This document shows, piece by piece, positions 13,433-21,556 of a stretch of DNA of 64,000 nucleotides. The position numbers were made by a program, and so were the translations under genes. The notes beneath the pieces are model-generated. The model ran no database searches. It had not been told where the DNA came from and worked only from the letters and a program-made list of their open reading frames with translations. Source of the DNA: Euglena gracilis. Lineage: Eukaryota; Euglenida; Euglenophyceae; Euglenales. The number at the start of each line of letters is the position of its first letter. Positions within the stretch are counted from its first letter, which is position 1. The DNA lies in contig CP154957.1 in NCBI GenBank assembly GCA_039621445.1, forward strand, positions 38,472,654-38,536,653. Reading direction: 5' to 3'.

Positions 13433-15224
13433 AAAGGAAATGCTCCCATCTTTGAGGACCACCAGAGTCCCAAAGGAGGAATGCCAGGGTTGATTGCAAA
13501 ACTAAGCAAATGTGGGCTCCCAAGTTTATTCTTCATGAAGCTCTGTATATGTTGTTTTTGGAGTTGGCAATGAACTTTTTTTGAAAGGGTGTCCTTTATT
13601 GTTTATTGAAACGAAGAGACCCCCACATTTTTATTTCAAATATATGAAGCCAGAGCAAATCCTTGACAAAACAGTTTACACAACACTCTTTTCTTAACTT
13701 CTGGTCTCCACTTTTCTCAGGTACCCACTGGATGGACCTCTTCTTGGTTGTTTACCGCTCTTTGCCTTGTGGCAAGCCTCACAGCCCCACCAACAGCAAC
13801 CCAGCAGCATCTAGGGAGCCCTCGGCTGACAGCGTGGCCGTCGACGTTACCATTCAGGGCCTGTTCAGGCTTTGCTGCAAGGAACCCTCAGCACAAAGCA
13901 ACGTTGTTCGTTTTAAGCAAGGTAGCATTTTTCAACCCAAAAAAAAACACCTCCGAGTGTGCACTTTTAGTTGATTTGAGGCGTCATTTTGGATGTGCTG
14001 CTCAGATCAGCGACCCTGTGGACCAGGGAGCGGTGTAACATCGACCACCCTACCTTACCACATGTCCTCACTGGAATAAAGTATTTGTCACGCAGTCGTA
14101 GCCCCCCTCCCCACAGAATGTTGTAGACCCCAATTTGTGGGTCTCCTGAGACAGCCGCCCCACAGGTCCTGAGATGTGCCACCACACCTTCCGCTGGTTC
14201 AAACCCCTTCTCCCCATCCGCCTCCACCAATTTGGCACTGGCAATCCCATTGCGACCCACGTTGATTTCGGGGGGGGGGGGGCTCCTGCTGCTCTGCCTG
14301 GGCCTGACCGCCCAGCCCCTCAAGCCGAAGATCACGAAGCTGCTTCTGGCGGACCTGCGGCGGGTGCCAAAGTACTGCACCGCCAACCGGCTAAAAGCCA
14401 TGGTGGACGCCCCCGACTTCCAGACCCTCATCCTGGGTTGTCCCCGGCCACCATTGCCACCGTCGCTGTCTCCTCTCCCAGCCACTGTCTATGGTTGGAA
14501 CTGGAATTATTCTTCACAGCTCATCAACCTGAGAGAAGCAGTGGGGATCAAAAAATAAAAAATGAAAATTTAAAAATTTAAAAAAAAAATTTAAAAAATG
14601 CTGGAGGGGCAATGAGGGTCAATCAGCCGCGCAAGTGGGAGAGGATGCCGGGGCAGTTCCCCTTCCCCTCCTCCCCTCCCTCCCCTCCCTCCACCTTTCA
14701 GGGTGTCTGGTGACGCACTTCCAGGCGAACTACTCCCTCGCGGGGGAGGCGGTGCCCAACGTGCTGCAGAACCTGGGGCAGCTGCTGGGGGGCCTCGAGC
14801 GGGTGGTGCCCCTGCCGGGCGACCTGGCGCTGAGCCTCATCCACATGCTGGGTCTGCCCTGTCTCTGCCCCGCCAGACAGACAGGAAAGGCACCCAACGT
14901 TTCCCCTGTGTCAGAACGGCACAGGCGGCATCCAAGTCCAGTGGCTTGGGTGAGATAGAAACGCCTTCCCTGGCGGCTTGCTTCATAGGCAGCATCGTTT
15001 TTTTGTTCAGCGACCCGAAGGCAAGCTGGATTATTTATGGCTTGGCTTCAGTTTTTTAAGCACCACCGAACCACAAGAACAATCAACAATCTACTTTTCA
15101 TTAAACCAATTAATTGCGCTTCTTACGTTTTCTGATCCACCGCTTGCGCCGGGAGCCATCAAAGCTTTTGAGGGGTTTCTTGTGAGGGGGCAAGCAGCCA
15201 TGTATTCAGTGGCATAAAGAATAA

Positions 15225-15319
<95 letters not shown>

Positions 15320-18300
15320 TTTGAATAATAAAAATGGTAAAATAAAAACAACAACAATACGCCTAAAAATAGGCAGCAATCTCTCAACTTGCATTGCCCG
15401 AGCACTGTAGCAATGGAGAGTTGCTGAGGCAACTCCTCAGCAACTGTGCACAACTCCGTGTGCAACTCAGTGCTTCCGTTCCGTAGATTTTTTTCAACAG
15501 CAAACCTTTGGTGATCTTTGCTGAAGGACTGAAGGGGTGGGTCGGACTGCTTAGGCTGCCCCTTGGGTGCGGCCAGGGTGCCAGCTGGGGTTTTTGTTGG
15601 TATCTTTTCTGAACCACGAGAAGCCGTCTCCCAAAGGGAATCGTCTCGATGTCAGCGATGGCGTTGGCCAGGCCCCCGGCGCCCCTGATGCCCCCGCTGC
15701 GGCCCCAGGGCTGCTGGCGGTGCAGAACACGCCGGAGGTGCGGCGGACGATGAAGGCGGCGGGCCTGTTCGAGGCGCGGGACCGGCTGGCGCTGCACCTG
15801 CTCGGCACCGCGACGTCCCTCGCCGCCCTCGCCGCGCTGACCACCCTCAGCGTCCAGCCCTGCTTCCGGGAGGAGCCCACCTGGCTCATCCTCCTGCGCC
15901 GGCTTCATGAGGCGGAGGGGGACGCGCCGCTGCAGGTGTGGCCGCGGAGCGGAGCCCAGACGCAGAACTGAGCCCCCGGGCGGCCCAGCATCTGTGGCCA
16001 TGCCCGAGGCTAGTGCGGTGTCTGTGTCGTTCTCCGTTGACCCACCGTCGCAGCGTTGCAATGACTGAAGGTTGCAAACCTGACATTGAAGAGGCCTCAC
16101 GGTGTCTGGTTCATCCTTGAAACGTAGGCAACCAGGACTCTTACTGCAGGACCGCTGCATCCGTTGAACATGGAGGAACAAAGGGCCCGTTCCTGCCTGC
16201 CGGGTCTCTCATCCACCGCGTCTGTGGCAATGCCAACCTTCTGACGACGTCCTCGGGTCGGAGGCCGGCTGGCGTGGGTGTCGTTGGCGGTCCCCCTCCC
16301 CCGCGGCGCAGGCGGCGGTGGTGGACGTGATGCGGTTCATCCACTACCACGACGACGAGCAGCGCGGCCACCTCGCGAACCTGCTGCGCCACGAGGCTGT
16401 GGTGGACCGGCTGCTGGGCCGCCGCCCCCCGGCCGAGCCTGGTGTGGGCCCGCCCCCCTTGGGGATAGGGAGCCCCTCTGAGTGGTTAGAGCTCCCCAGC
16501 CGGGGGCCGCTTAAGCCAAAGTGGGCCCCATCCCCAAGGGTGGAGGTCCAGCAGGGTATTAAGTGAGCGTTGGTTTTGTACAGGGGGAGGGGAGGGGGGT
16601 CCAACCCCCTCTCTGGGGGGGGGGGTCCAGGGTGGTCCCAGTCTTCCCTCCCCCTGGGTAAAAACACCCAAGGCAAAGTGCCAGAAAATTTTTTTGAGGA
16701 CTCAAAAAGTGCCCAAAATCGCGTTTTCAGGTGTTTTTTTTTCCTCCAAATTGACAAAGACAGATGCTAAAAAAATAAGTCTGCTGGCTCAAAGCGCCAG
16801 GAAAGAATTTTTGGTTCTATGGGGGCCCCTCCCCCCCCCCCTCTCATTTAATACCCTGGTCCAGTCAGCCAGCAGCCTTTTTTCCAGTCCCGGGCCCTTT
16901 TGGGCGGCTATACGGTAACCAAAAAATGGGGCAAAAATGGGCCGGATTTGGGCTGGCCGGGGCAAATTTAGGATCAACGATCGATTTTTGCATAATTGGC
17001 TTTTTTGGGGACATTTTTGCAATTTCAATTTTTTGGTATACGGTTCGACCCCAGATCGGGCCCAATTCCAGCCGGATCGGGCCCAGTTCCAGTCGGGGGG
17101 CCCCATGGGGAGGGGGTCAGCCAGCAGCAATTTTCCAGCCAGCCGAAATTTTTCAGCCTCTGAGCTGGAACCACCCAGGTTGAAACGGGTTGCAGGAGTG
17201 CCACTGCTTGCGCAGACCCGGAGGCCGGAGTGGAGGGCGAGGCGTGGAGCAGCGCCGACTTCGTGCGGTGGTACTACGCGGAGGAGCGCCGGGAGCAGCG
17301 CCGGGCCATCCGCGCCGGGCTGGAGGACGCCCTGCGGCCGCTGGACGCCGCCGCGGCGCTGCAGCAGGACCGGCAGCGGGCGGAGCTGCAGCGGGCGGTG
17401 GAGCGGCGGACCGCAGAGCAGGTGGGACACGCACGTGCGCGTGCATGCCCGCACGCGCGCGCGCACACACACACACACACCCGGCACGCGCGGACACACA
17501 CCCGCCCGCATGCACACGCAGAGACTCTTAACATTCTTTCATTGCCCAAAGCAGGCTGTATTTTAGTCGGGTGCCGACCCCCCCCCCGGGGGGGGGGGGG
17601 GGTGCCTGCCCGGGCAGGCACCCCAAGGCACTCCAAATCCGACCCCCGGGGGGGGGGGGGGGTAGGCAGGGGGGGGAAATGCGTTTCGCATTTTTCGCAT
17701 TTTTTTCGCATTTTTTTCGCATTTTTTTCAGCGCATTTTTTTGCTTTTTGGCACATTTTTTCGTGATTTTCCAAAATTTTCGCATTTTTTGACCATTTTT
17801 GCAATTTTTTGCAAAAATTTGAAATTTTCGACTTTTTTTGAAACTTACATTTTCCTCATTATTCTACATAATTTCTTCAAATTTGGTGCCATTTTTGCAT
17901 GTTTTTGGGTAATTTTTGCATTTTCGTGATTTTTGCGCATTTTTTTCTCGGATTTTGCACATTTTTGCGCATTTTTTCCAAAAATGCGCATTTTTTGCAC
18001 ATTTTTTTGCGCATTTTTGTGCATTTTTTCCGAGGCCGGGCGAGCGCATTTCCCCCCCCCCCCTGGGGTAGGGCACACGGCCAAAAGTGCCCTAGCACAA
18101 CCCCGGCGCCGAAGGCGCCGGGGAGCCAAAAATGGCCTATTTTCAAAGGAATGTGCCCGGGCACAGGCCGAAATCCGACCCCCCCCCCCGGGGGGGTAGT
18201 GCCTGCCTGGGCAGGCACTCACAGGCACTCCGGACCCCCCCCTCCCCCCCCCCCGGGGTTGGTAAAAAACAGCCTGGCCCCAAAGGATGCTTTGTGTGGC

Positions 18301-19541
18301 CAACCGTCCTGCCAACAGCCCTATGGCCGACAGCTCGCACACCACTCCGGTGGTGGGTACACACATGTCTTCGCCGTTGGTATTCAACCCCCCCAATCGG
18401 ATTTTTCAGATTTATTTGGAGACACCCCCAAGAGATAAGACCCCCCCGATTCTCAGCAAAGATCCAAAAGACAGACCCCAGCCAAAAATAAGACCCTCTG
18501 GGATTTTGGGGGGAAATTTCAAAAATATACATTTTAATAATTTGAAATTTACAAAATAACCGAAACTGTGAAAATGCTCTCAAAATGGGTGTTTTTTTCG
18601 GGGAAGGTATGTTAACCCATTTTTTCGGGTAAAAATTGGCTTTTCTTCACAAAAAAAATCTTATTCCCAAAAAAACCTGTTTGTTTTGTTCCAATTTTTG
18701 GACTCTCCCCCATATTTTGATGGGAGAAGGTGTTTTGGTAAATTCCGGAATTTCCAGCAAAAATCCCAAAGTTAACCCCCCTGCCAAAATGTGACTTTTC
18801 AGCAACGGACCCAAAAAGTGGCCCCAGGGTATTATTTGGGGAGTGCATGTTGTGTACTCGCCATCCCCCCCAAGGAGCATCGCTTCCCCTTGCTTCACCT
18901 CAGACGAAGGCCGAGGAGCGCTCCCGCAAGGCGGCACAGAAGATCGAGCGACTCACGCACGAGATATGCTGCCGGACGAAGCAGTCGTATGCCCACCGGA
19001 TGGCGGCGTTCCACGCATGCATCTCTCTAAGGTTTTGCGAACCCCCCCCGGGGGGGGGGGCGGCTGCAGCCAGCCCCGATTTGGGCCCAGCCCAGCCACA
19101 GCAGCCCCCTCCCCCCCCCCGGGGGGGAGGGTGCTGCTAGCCCTAGCTAGCCAGCCCCTTTTTGGGGGTCCAGCCCAAAATTTTTCGGCGCAAAGCGCCG
19201 AAATTTTTTGAAAATTGTGTTCAAAAGTGGCCAAAAATGGGGTTTGGGGGGCGTTTGGGCCATTTTTGGGGGGTTTCAGATGCATCATTTTTTCAAAACT
19301 GTGTTCTGCAGGACATTTTTGGGCATTTTTCCGATTTCAGTCCAGCTCGGCCCGGTTCGGGTCCAACCGGGGTCCAGCCCCCCCCCCCCCCCCGGGGGGG
19401 GGGGGGGGGGGTAGCCAGCCCAAATTTCTAGCCCTAGCCCAGCAACCCCCCCGGGGTCCTTAAAGAGATGTATGTTTCCACGGCCACCGCACGCAGCGGG
19501 TGTCGCGGCAGGTGTGGCTGTCTCTCCGAGACCCCTCCACG
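210..19541 (+). CDS. BEACH-family (neurobeachin/WDFY3-like) protein, N-terminal and central part, about 23 exons
   Basis: A series of plus-strand exon-like islands encodes one large GC-rich protein, listed individually below. Seen: most islands start after a pyrimidine tract plus AG and end at GT, with no competing gene on the other strand. The order is helical-repeat sequence (0.2-1.3 kb), a concanavalin A-like sandwich (4.6-6.9 kb, including 'ESFPGPEVGYTFGCWVQ' and 'GALSLYVDGRRAHV'), then long leucine-rich helical repeats (8.7-16.4 kb), then a charged helix rich in Arg/Glu (17.2-19.0 kb). Known: this order (ARM, ConA-like, DUF4704/ARM, linker) is that of BEACH proteins, large cytoplasmic scaffolds in membrane traffic and autophagy. 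Inferred: the window lacks the first exons and the diagnostic PH-BEACH-WD40 end, so which family member it is stays open. Introns are long and packed with repeats. Confidence 0.6.
733..923 (+). CDS. BEACH-like gene, exon-like island 2
   Basis: The acceptor is the CAGCAG ending at 729 or 732 and the donor is GTGTGT at 924. It encodes 'VNDPYTWGRFVAALSPVLFL', then an Ala/Leu-rich helical stretch ending 'MLQSLQRSG'. The Leu/Ala pattern suits the N-terminal ARM-like repeats of a BEACH protein. Confidence 0.55.
1104..1297 (+). CDS. BEACH-like gene, exon-like island 3
   Basis: The acceptor CTTCCCAG precedes 1104 and a strong GTGAGT donor lies at 1298. The frame reads 'GLSFFLCLLKANPRNACLLH' and ends near 'WLALGNYFFIANY'. 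The last codon before the donor is TAA in this frame. Either the real donor lies further upstream, or the island is phase-shifted, or this is a terminal variant. The helical-repeat character continues from the previous island. Confidence 0.45.
2690..2911. repeat. Compound microsatellite (TACA)n then (CTAC)n
   Basis: About 37 tandem TACA-type tetramers run to about 2840, followed by about 17 CTAC tetramers to 2911. The second half differs from the first by one base in each unit. The right edge abuts the TIR of the element at 2912-3334. Confidence 0.95.
2912..3334. mobile_element. Small TIR element (MITE 'C') inside a TACA array
   Basis: The left end CCCGCC...TTGTCCACCGACC (2912-2937) is the inverse of GGTCGGTGGACAAGG...CGGG (3309-3334), giving terminal inverted repeats of about 26 bp with C-run length variation. 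TACA/CTAC repeats flank both sides, so any target duplication is masked. The interior holds four copies of a palindromic motif, CGACCACCC..GGTCG followed by GGGGTTGCAGG, near 2947, 2990, 3230 and 3272. There is no coding potential. Confidence 0.6.
3335..3470. repeat. (TACA)n microsatellite with CGTA and TGCA variants
   Basis: Imperfect TACA tetramers include a run of GTAC units near 3428-3450, then CATGCATATG variants. A similar run of CGTA variants occurs in the array at 58.95 kb. Confidence 0.9.
4601..4831 (+). CDS. BEACH-like gene, concanavalin A-like domain, part 1
   Basis: The acceptor CCACCACAG precedes 4601. The frame encodes 'IRFGPFESFPGPEVGYTFGC' and then 'WVQSIAVPYLEAPLLTWVD'. This has the glycine/aromatic pattern of the first strands of the ConA-like sandwich in BEACH proteins (GYTFSCWV-like). 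The donor is not certain; GTGGGC near 4832 is one option. Confidence 0.6.
5873..6036 (+). CDS. BEACH-like gene, concanavalin A-like domain, part 2 (tentative)
   Basis: The acceptor CCAATTTCAG precedes 5873 and the donor GTACGT lies after 6036. It reads 'ELQRALLTGDQKVVLQFGFG', then 'FAHNSFPPHAFLDGPH'. It falls exactly between two stronger ConA-domain islands. In related proteins this part holds the strand before the phrase for weighing 'the cost of exposure to the surface'; here the match is positional more than by residue. Confidence 0.4.
6078..6240 (+). CDS. BEACH-like gene, concanavalin A-like domain, part 3
   Basis: The acceptor TGGTTCACAG precedes 6078 and the donor GTGTGT follows 6240. 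It encodes 'GALSLYVDGRRAHVVHPTFY' and later 'MAYLGSTVPAPMGLRPV'. 'LYVDG' is the typical strand-turn of LamG/ConA-like sandwiches. This is one of the best-supported islands. Confidence 0.65.
6836..6885 (+). CDS. BEACH-like gene, concanavalin A-like domain, last strand
   Basis: The acceptor CGCACCCCACAG precedes 6836 and the donor GTACGG follows 6885. It encodes 'GLIGTAYFLHGALDPVG', which resembles the family's closing 'GQLG-x-xYxF-x-EAL' strand. A longer version starting at 6778 after TTTCCAG is possible. Confidence 0.5.
7185..7353 (+). CDS. BEACH-like gene, exon-like island after the ConA domain
   Basis: The frame includes 'EAWRWWYIHAIRGLPGEHRP' and then 'AAIPAAFQCGCYAAAA'. A GTGAAG donor lies at 7354, while an earlier GTGTGC near 7314 is possible. 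The start is not resolved. GC content and codon use match neighbouring islands. Confidence 0.4.
7781..7927 (+). repeat. (GGT)n trinucleotide repeat, about 49 units, in an intron
   Basis: This is an uninterrupted GGT run preceded by a short (TTG)n tract. It is open in several frames on both strands, but the homopolymeric translations have no other support. Confidence 0.95.
8674..8832 (+). CDS. BEACH-like gene, helical-repeat island
   Basis: The acceptor CTGTCCCCCCCAG precedes 8674. It encodes 'GHLVCHAATALERLRFVPTV' and 'LAAEDVEAGCPEEVLQAELY'. No GT donor is visible at the point where the pattern decays (about 8830). A GC donor after TACG, or a sequence error, is possible. Confidence 0.5.
8953..9212 (+). 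CDS. BEACH-like gene, helical-repeat island (DUF4704-like)
   Basis: The acceptor CCATTTTAG precedes 8953 and the donor GTCTGT lies just after 9212. The 260-base frame is uninterrupted. It begins 'VEILFWHPKEFFFADCHGGS', continues 'VQRWPRVLLLRILVSMVHHD', and ends 'IASMQVIVGLCSTG'. This is the longest well-bounded islands of this stretch and carries the amphipathic Leu pattern of DUF4704/ARM repeats. Confidence 0.65.
9598..9752 (+). CDS. BEACH-like gene, helical-repeat island
   Basis: The acceptor CATCCTTAG precedes 9598 and the donor GTGCCG follows 9752. It encodes 'STRNLDGLHLLMDLFRVALS' and 'MTFLRLLSDLLGLSENVK', a clear pair of helices. Confidence 0.65.
9906..10121 (+). CDS. BEACH-like gene, helical-repeat island
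   Basis: The acceptor CCTCCCCCAG precedes 9906 and the donor GTGAGA follows 10121. It encodes 'GLIAILEVGRVCSPAFTTEV' and 'VLLEFLLHAEFEASGG'. Reading continues through the donor to a stop at about 10188, which is consistent with intron read-through. Confidence 0.65.
10927..11197 (+). CDS. BEACH-like gene, helical-repeat island
   Basis: The acceptor GTTTCTCAG precedes 10927, right after a (TG)n tract, and a GTCTGC donor follows 11197. It encodes 'LNAGGMALISSLLSADREEC', 'KLGALCLHINDKLRTKYMMF' and 'GTFNVLFKFALDLFRPSYES'. This is among the strongest coding signals of the window. Confidence 0.7.
11880..12018 (+). CDS. BEACH-like gene, Ser-rich linker island
   Basis: The acceptor CACATCCCGCAG precedes 11880 and the donor GTGTGG follows 12018. 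It encodes 'ITRSLSWSSLSSEDTADSWA' and 'DETSLSTRLLLMEGQK', a Ser/Asp/Glu-rich segment that looks like an inter-domain linker with a phosphosite character. Confidence 0.55.
12781..12935 (+). CDS. BEACH-like gene, helical-repeat island
   Basis: The acceptor TTCTTTTGCACAG precedes 12781 and the donor GTACAA follows 12935. It encodes 'VMRIIMMLLAANNQRFATFP' and 'VMQYLDRVLDVKENVDGLLE'. Both splice sites are textbook. Confidence 0.7.
13388..13436. repeat. (GAAA)n microsatellite in an intron
   Basis: About 12 GAAA units occur, in the intron between the islands at 12.8 and 13.7 kb. Confidence 0.9.
13721..13921 (+). CDS. BEACH-like gene, helical-repeat island
   Basis: The acceptor CACTTTTCTCAG precedes 13721 and the donor GTAGCA follows 13921. 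It encodes 'HWMDLFLVVYRSLPCGKP', a polar loop, and 'VTIQGLFRLCCKEPSAQSNV'. Confidence 0.65.
14280..14436 (+). CDS. BEACH-like gene, helical-repeat island with an odd 5' edge
   Basis: It encodes 'LLLLCLGLTAQPLKPKITKL' and 'YCTANRLKAMVDAPDFQTLI', and the donor GTTGTC follows 14436. Upstream lies a run of about 13 G with no AG acceptor close to it. The exon start is therefore unresolved, or the G run hides a small assembly error. Confidence 0.5.
14702..14851 (+). CDS. BEACH-like gene, helical-repeat island
   Basis: The acceptor CCTCCACCTTTCAG precedes 14702 and the donor GTCTGC follows 14851. It encodes 'GCLVTHFQANYSLAGEAVPN' and 'LGGLERVVPLPGDLALSLIH'. Confidence 0.65.
15225..15322. repeat. 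(TA)n dinucleotide repeat in an intron
   Basis: An almost pure TA array has a few single-base interruptions. The flanking introns carry no coding signal. Confidence 0.9.
15660..15935 (+). CDS. BEACH-like gene, helical-repeat island
   Basis: The donor GTGTGG follows 15935. The acceptor is one of several AGs between 15650 and 15710. It encodes 'LLAVQNTPEVRRTMKAAGLF', 'RLALHLLGTATSLAALAALT' and 'EEPTWLILLRRLHEAEGDAP'. Strong amphipathic helices and high GC are seen. Confidence 0.65.
16312..16441 (+). CDS. BEACH-like gene, helical-repeat island
   Basis: The acceptor CCCGCGGCGCAG precedes 16312 and the donor GTGTGG follows 16441. It encodes 'AAVVDVMRFIHYHDDEQRGH' and 'LLRHEAVVDRLLGRRPP'. Confidence 0.6.
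17220..17421 (+). CDS. BEACH-like gene, charged helix island
   Basis: The donor GTGGGA follows 17421; the start is uncertain (17192 or later). It encodes 'EAWSSADFVRWYYAEERREQ' and 'AALQQDRQRAELQRAVERRT', a Glu/Arg/Gln-rich predicted long helix. Similar charged helices precede the PH-BEACH part in this family. Confidence 0.55.
17552..18276 (+). mobile_element. hAT-like MITE 'A', copy 1, occupied by MITE 'B'
   Basis: It starts CAGGCTGTATTTTAG and ends with the near-inverse TAAAAAACAGCCTG. It is flanked by GCCCAAAG (17544-17551) and GCCCCAAAG (18277-18285), an 8-bp duplication with one homopolymer slip. The ends and duplication length suit hAT elements. It has no coding sequence. It is a reverse-complement relative of 44569-44858 and contains an extra 0.4-kb insertion (next entry). 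Confidence 0.75.
17667..18065 (+). mobile_element. hAT-like MITE 'B', copy 1, nested in MITE 'A'
   Basis: It runs from CAGGGGGGGGAAATGCG to CGCATTT followed by a C run and CTG. The terminal repeats therefore include a poly-G/poly-C tract. It is flanked by GGGTAGG on both sides (17660-17666 and 18066-18072). The interior is a T-rich series of 'GCGCATTTTT' variants with the G-rich stem 'GAGGCCGGGCGAGCGC'. The matching empty site is seen in the copy at 44.7 kb. Confidence 0.8.
18904..19031 (+). CDS. BEACH-like gene, charged helix island
   Basis: The acceptor GCTTCACCTCAG lies before 18904 and the donor GTTTTG follows 19031. It encodes 'TKAEERSRKAAQKIERLTHE' and 'CCRTKQSYAHRMAAFHACIS', again a charged helix. 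Confidence 0.6.
19497..19541 (+). CDS. BEACH-like gene, short exon-like island (last one seen)
   Basis: The acceptor CGCACGCAG precedes 19497 and the donor GTGGGT follows 19541. It encodes 'RVSRQVWLSLRDPST', similar in feel to the W-x-x-L-x-R-x-L linker found just before the PH domain in BEACH proteins. It is short, so weakly supported. Confidence 0.35.
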
Positions 19542-20990
19542 GTGGGTACAGTGTTGGCGCGTTTGGTCTGTCAGGGTTTTCGCATTTCCATGTGGACTGG
19601 TGTTATTGGCCAGGAGGCCTTTCGGTTCACTGGGAGAAACTAGGTTTTGCATAATGCCGTTTTCGAGGTAAATCTGCCTGGGTCGGACTCAGCCATGGGA
19701 GTGACTGACTGGTTTTCTGAAGAAAAGTGGGTGACTGGTTATTTTCAAACGATTAAGCAAATAAAACCCCCAAACAATATCCCCCAGGACCCTACAGCTA
19801 GTTGCCAACCCGGGGGTGGGGGTCGGTTTCACTCTGCCGAATTGATCTTCCCAATCAGCATGCCCCCCCCTTCCTCCGCAGGAAGAAATGAATGGATTCC
19901 ACCCTGCTGAGCCGCACTCTGCACCGAGCCCAACCACCGGCGACCCTGAATGGTACCTTGCCGCCGTCAGCCCGGACAAAGTGCAACGGCACGGCCGAAC
20001 CTCTGCCGGGGTCCCCACGCCGGGGTGTTTTGGGCACCCCTCCTCCTGTGCCACGCCCCCACCATGCACGCCCGCCCGCCAGGGGTCCGTCTTCGCCCGG
20101 CAGTCCACGCTGGCATCCGCCAACGGCCATGTGCACTGACAGTTGGCTTGGCTGCCCCTGGGCCCAAAGCAGCGGATTCCTGAGCCTGTTGGGGGGGAGG
20201 GGAGGGGGGAGGTGAGTTGCTGTCTTCTGGGATCCGCTGGTCCCCAAACCCTGGCCACTCTGTCGGGGACGGCTGACCTGCTTCAACCCCCCCCCCCCCC
20301 CCCACAAAGACCTGTCCCCCCCCCCCCGCCCCATTCTCTCCCCTCCGCCCGGACACCCTCGATCGCTGCTCCCGGCGAGGCCCTCTGCCCCAGGAGGCGA
20401 CCAGCCGGGTGGCTCGGGGCTCCGGACTGGCTTCACCTCCGCCCATCGCCGTGCTTGCATACGACCAGAATTCCGTCGCATGCCAAGAAAGGCTCCGCCT
20501 TGCAAGGACCAGCAGGTTCATCATTAACGTTTCCTATGTGAGGGTTCATCAGAGACACAGGAGATTTTTAATTAACCTGCTTTTGCAATGACGACGCAAC
20601 TAAAGTCGCCATATAATTTTTTTAGTAATTTGAAATTTACAAAGATAACCGAAACTGTGAAAATGCTCTCAAAGTGGGTGTTTTTTTTCGGGAAGGTATG
20701 CTTAAAAACATTTTTCGGATGTAAAAATGGCTTTCTTCACAAAAAATCTTATTTCCCAAAAAAAAAACGTGGTTTTGGGGGAGGGAGGAGGGGGATATAG
20801 AGATGAGCTCTCTCTCCTCTCTCCTCTCTCTCTCTCGTGTGCTGATAGCTATAAACCTCTCTCTCATCTCTCTCTATCTCTCTCTCTACTCTCTCGCTCA
20901 TCTCGTACCTGTCTCTTGCTCTTTAGTCTTCCTGGTCATCTGCTCCTCTTTTTTACTTTCTCTCCTTTCTCTTCTTTTTCTTTATTGACT
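19542..20990. other. No convincing gene; GC-rich and C-run sequence
   Basis: Several open frames exist, for example 19.89-20.5 kb, but they lack splice-bounded conserved blocks. Sequence at 20590-20770 repeats 18510-18680 (motif 'GAAACTGTGAAAATGCTCTC'), so it is a dispersed repeat. From 20.8 kb a CT-rich tract begins. Confidence 0.4.
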
Positions 20991-20993
20991 CCA

Positions 20994-21331
20994 TTAATGA
21001 GGCCCACCCCAGGCAGCCCGGGCCGAAACCACCGAAGTCCCAAGTGGAAGAAGAGAGCTACACGGGAAACCGTGGTCACCCCACAACGGGTGAGGAGGAG
21101 CCGGAGCTCGCCCGTTTTTCTCAGAACGGGTTTGTCTCCCCTGCTTTTTTCAGAGCAGGTCGGCCCCCACGGCTCGTGCCCCGCGGCAGAAGCAAGGTCA
21201 AGCTCACCGACGCGGCATTCAAGACAGCTGTGGTCTGGAGAGAAGGGCGCTGGGGGATTCCACTGATGAGGCCCACCCCAGGCAGCCCGGGCCGAAACCA
21301 CCGAAGTCCCAAGTGGAAGAAGAGAGAGAGG
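20994..21331 (+). repeat. Direct repeat (period 269 bp) carrying a candidate hammerhead ribozyme
   Basis: A block of about 65 bp beginning GGCCCACCCCAGGCAGCCCG occurs at 21001 and again at 21270. In the second copy the hammerhead core is complete: CTGATGA (21263-21269), stem II GGCCC/GGGCC, GAAA, then a very short stem III and GTC. In the first copy the core reads TTAATGA, which would be inactive. A (CT)n tract lies upstream and (GA)n downstream. Ribozyme-bearing direct repeats of this kind are known from retrozymes and Penelope-like elements. The pairing of stem I is imperfect, so this stays a candidate. Confidence 0.45.
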
Positions 21332-21415
<84 letters not shown>

Positions 21416-21440
21416 TAAGAGAGAAGAGAAGAGAGAGAAG
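21326..21440. repeat. (GA)n microsatellite
   Basis: A GA run of about 90 bp decays into GAGAAGA-type units, following the second copy of the 269-bp repeat. Confidence 0.9.
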
Positions 21441-21502
21441 AGAGGAAAAAAAAATTCTGATCGCCTGAGTGCTGTGGAGGTTTAACCGGGTCGTGCTGCA
21501 GG

Positions 21503-21556
21503 GCTTCCTGAAGCGCCTCGACTGCGCCTGTGACGTGTGCGAGAACGGACTGGAGG
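21503..21556 (+). CDS. Possible micro-exon (unassigned)
   Basis: The acceptor CGTGCTGCAG precedes 21503 and the donor GTGTGT follows 21556. It encodes 'GFLKRLDCACDVCENGLE'. It could belong to the BEACH-like gene but has no recognisable homology by eye. Confidence 0.2.

Noticed and set aside
19892-20541. Several plus-strand frames of 75-130 codons as exons of the BEACH-like gene
   Set aside because: There is no conserved block and no clear splice pair, and all three frames on both strands are similarly open because of the GC-rich composition.
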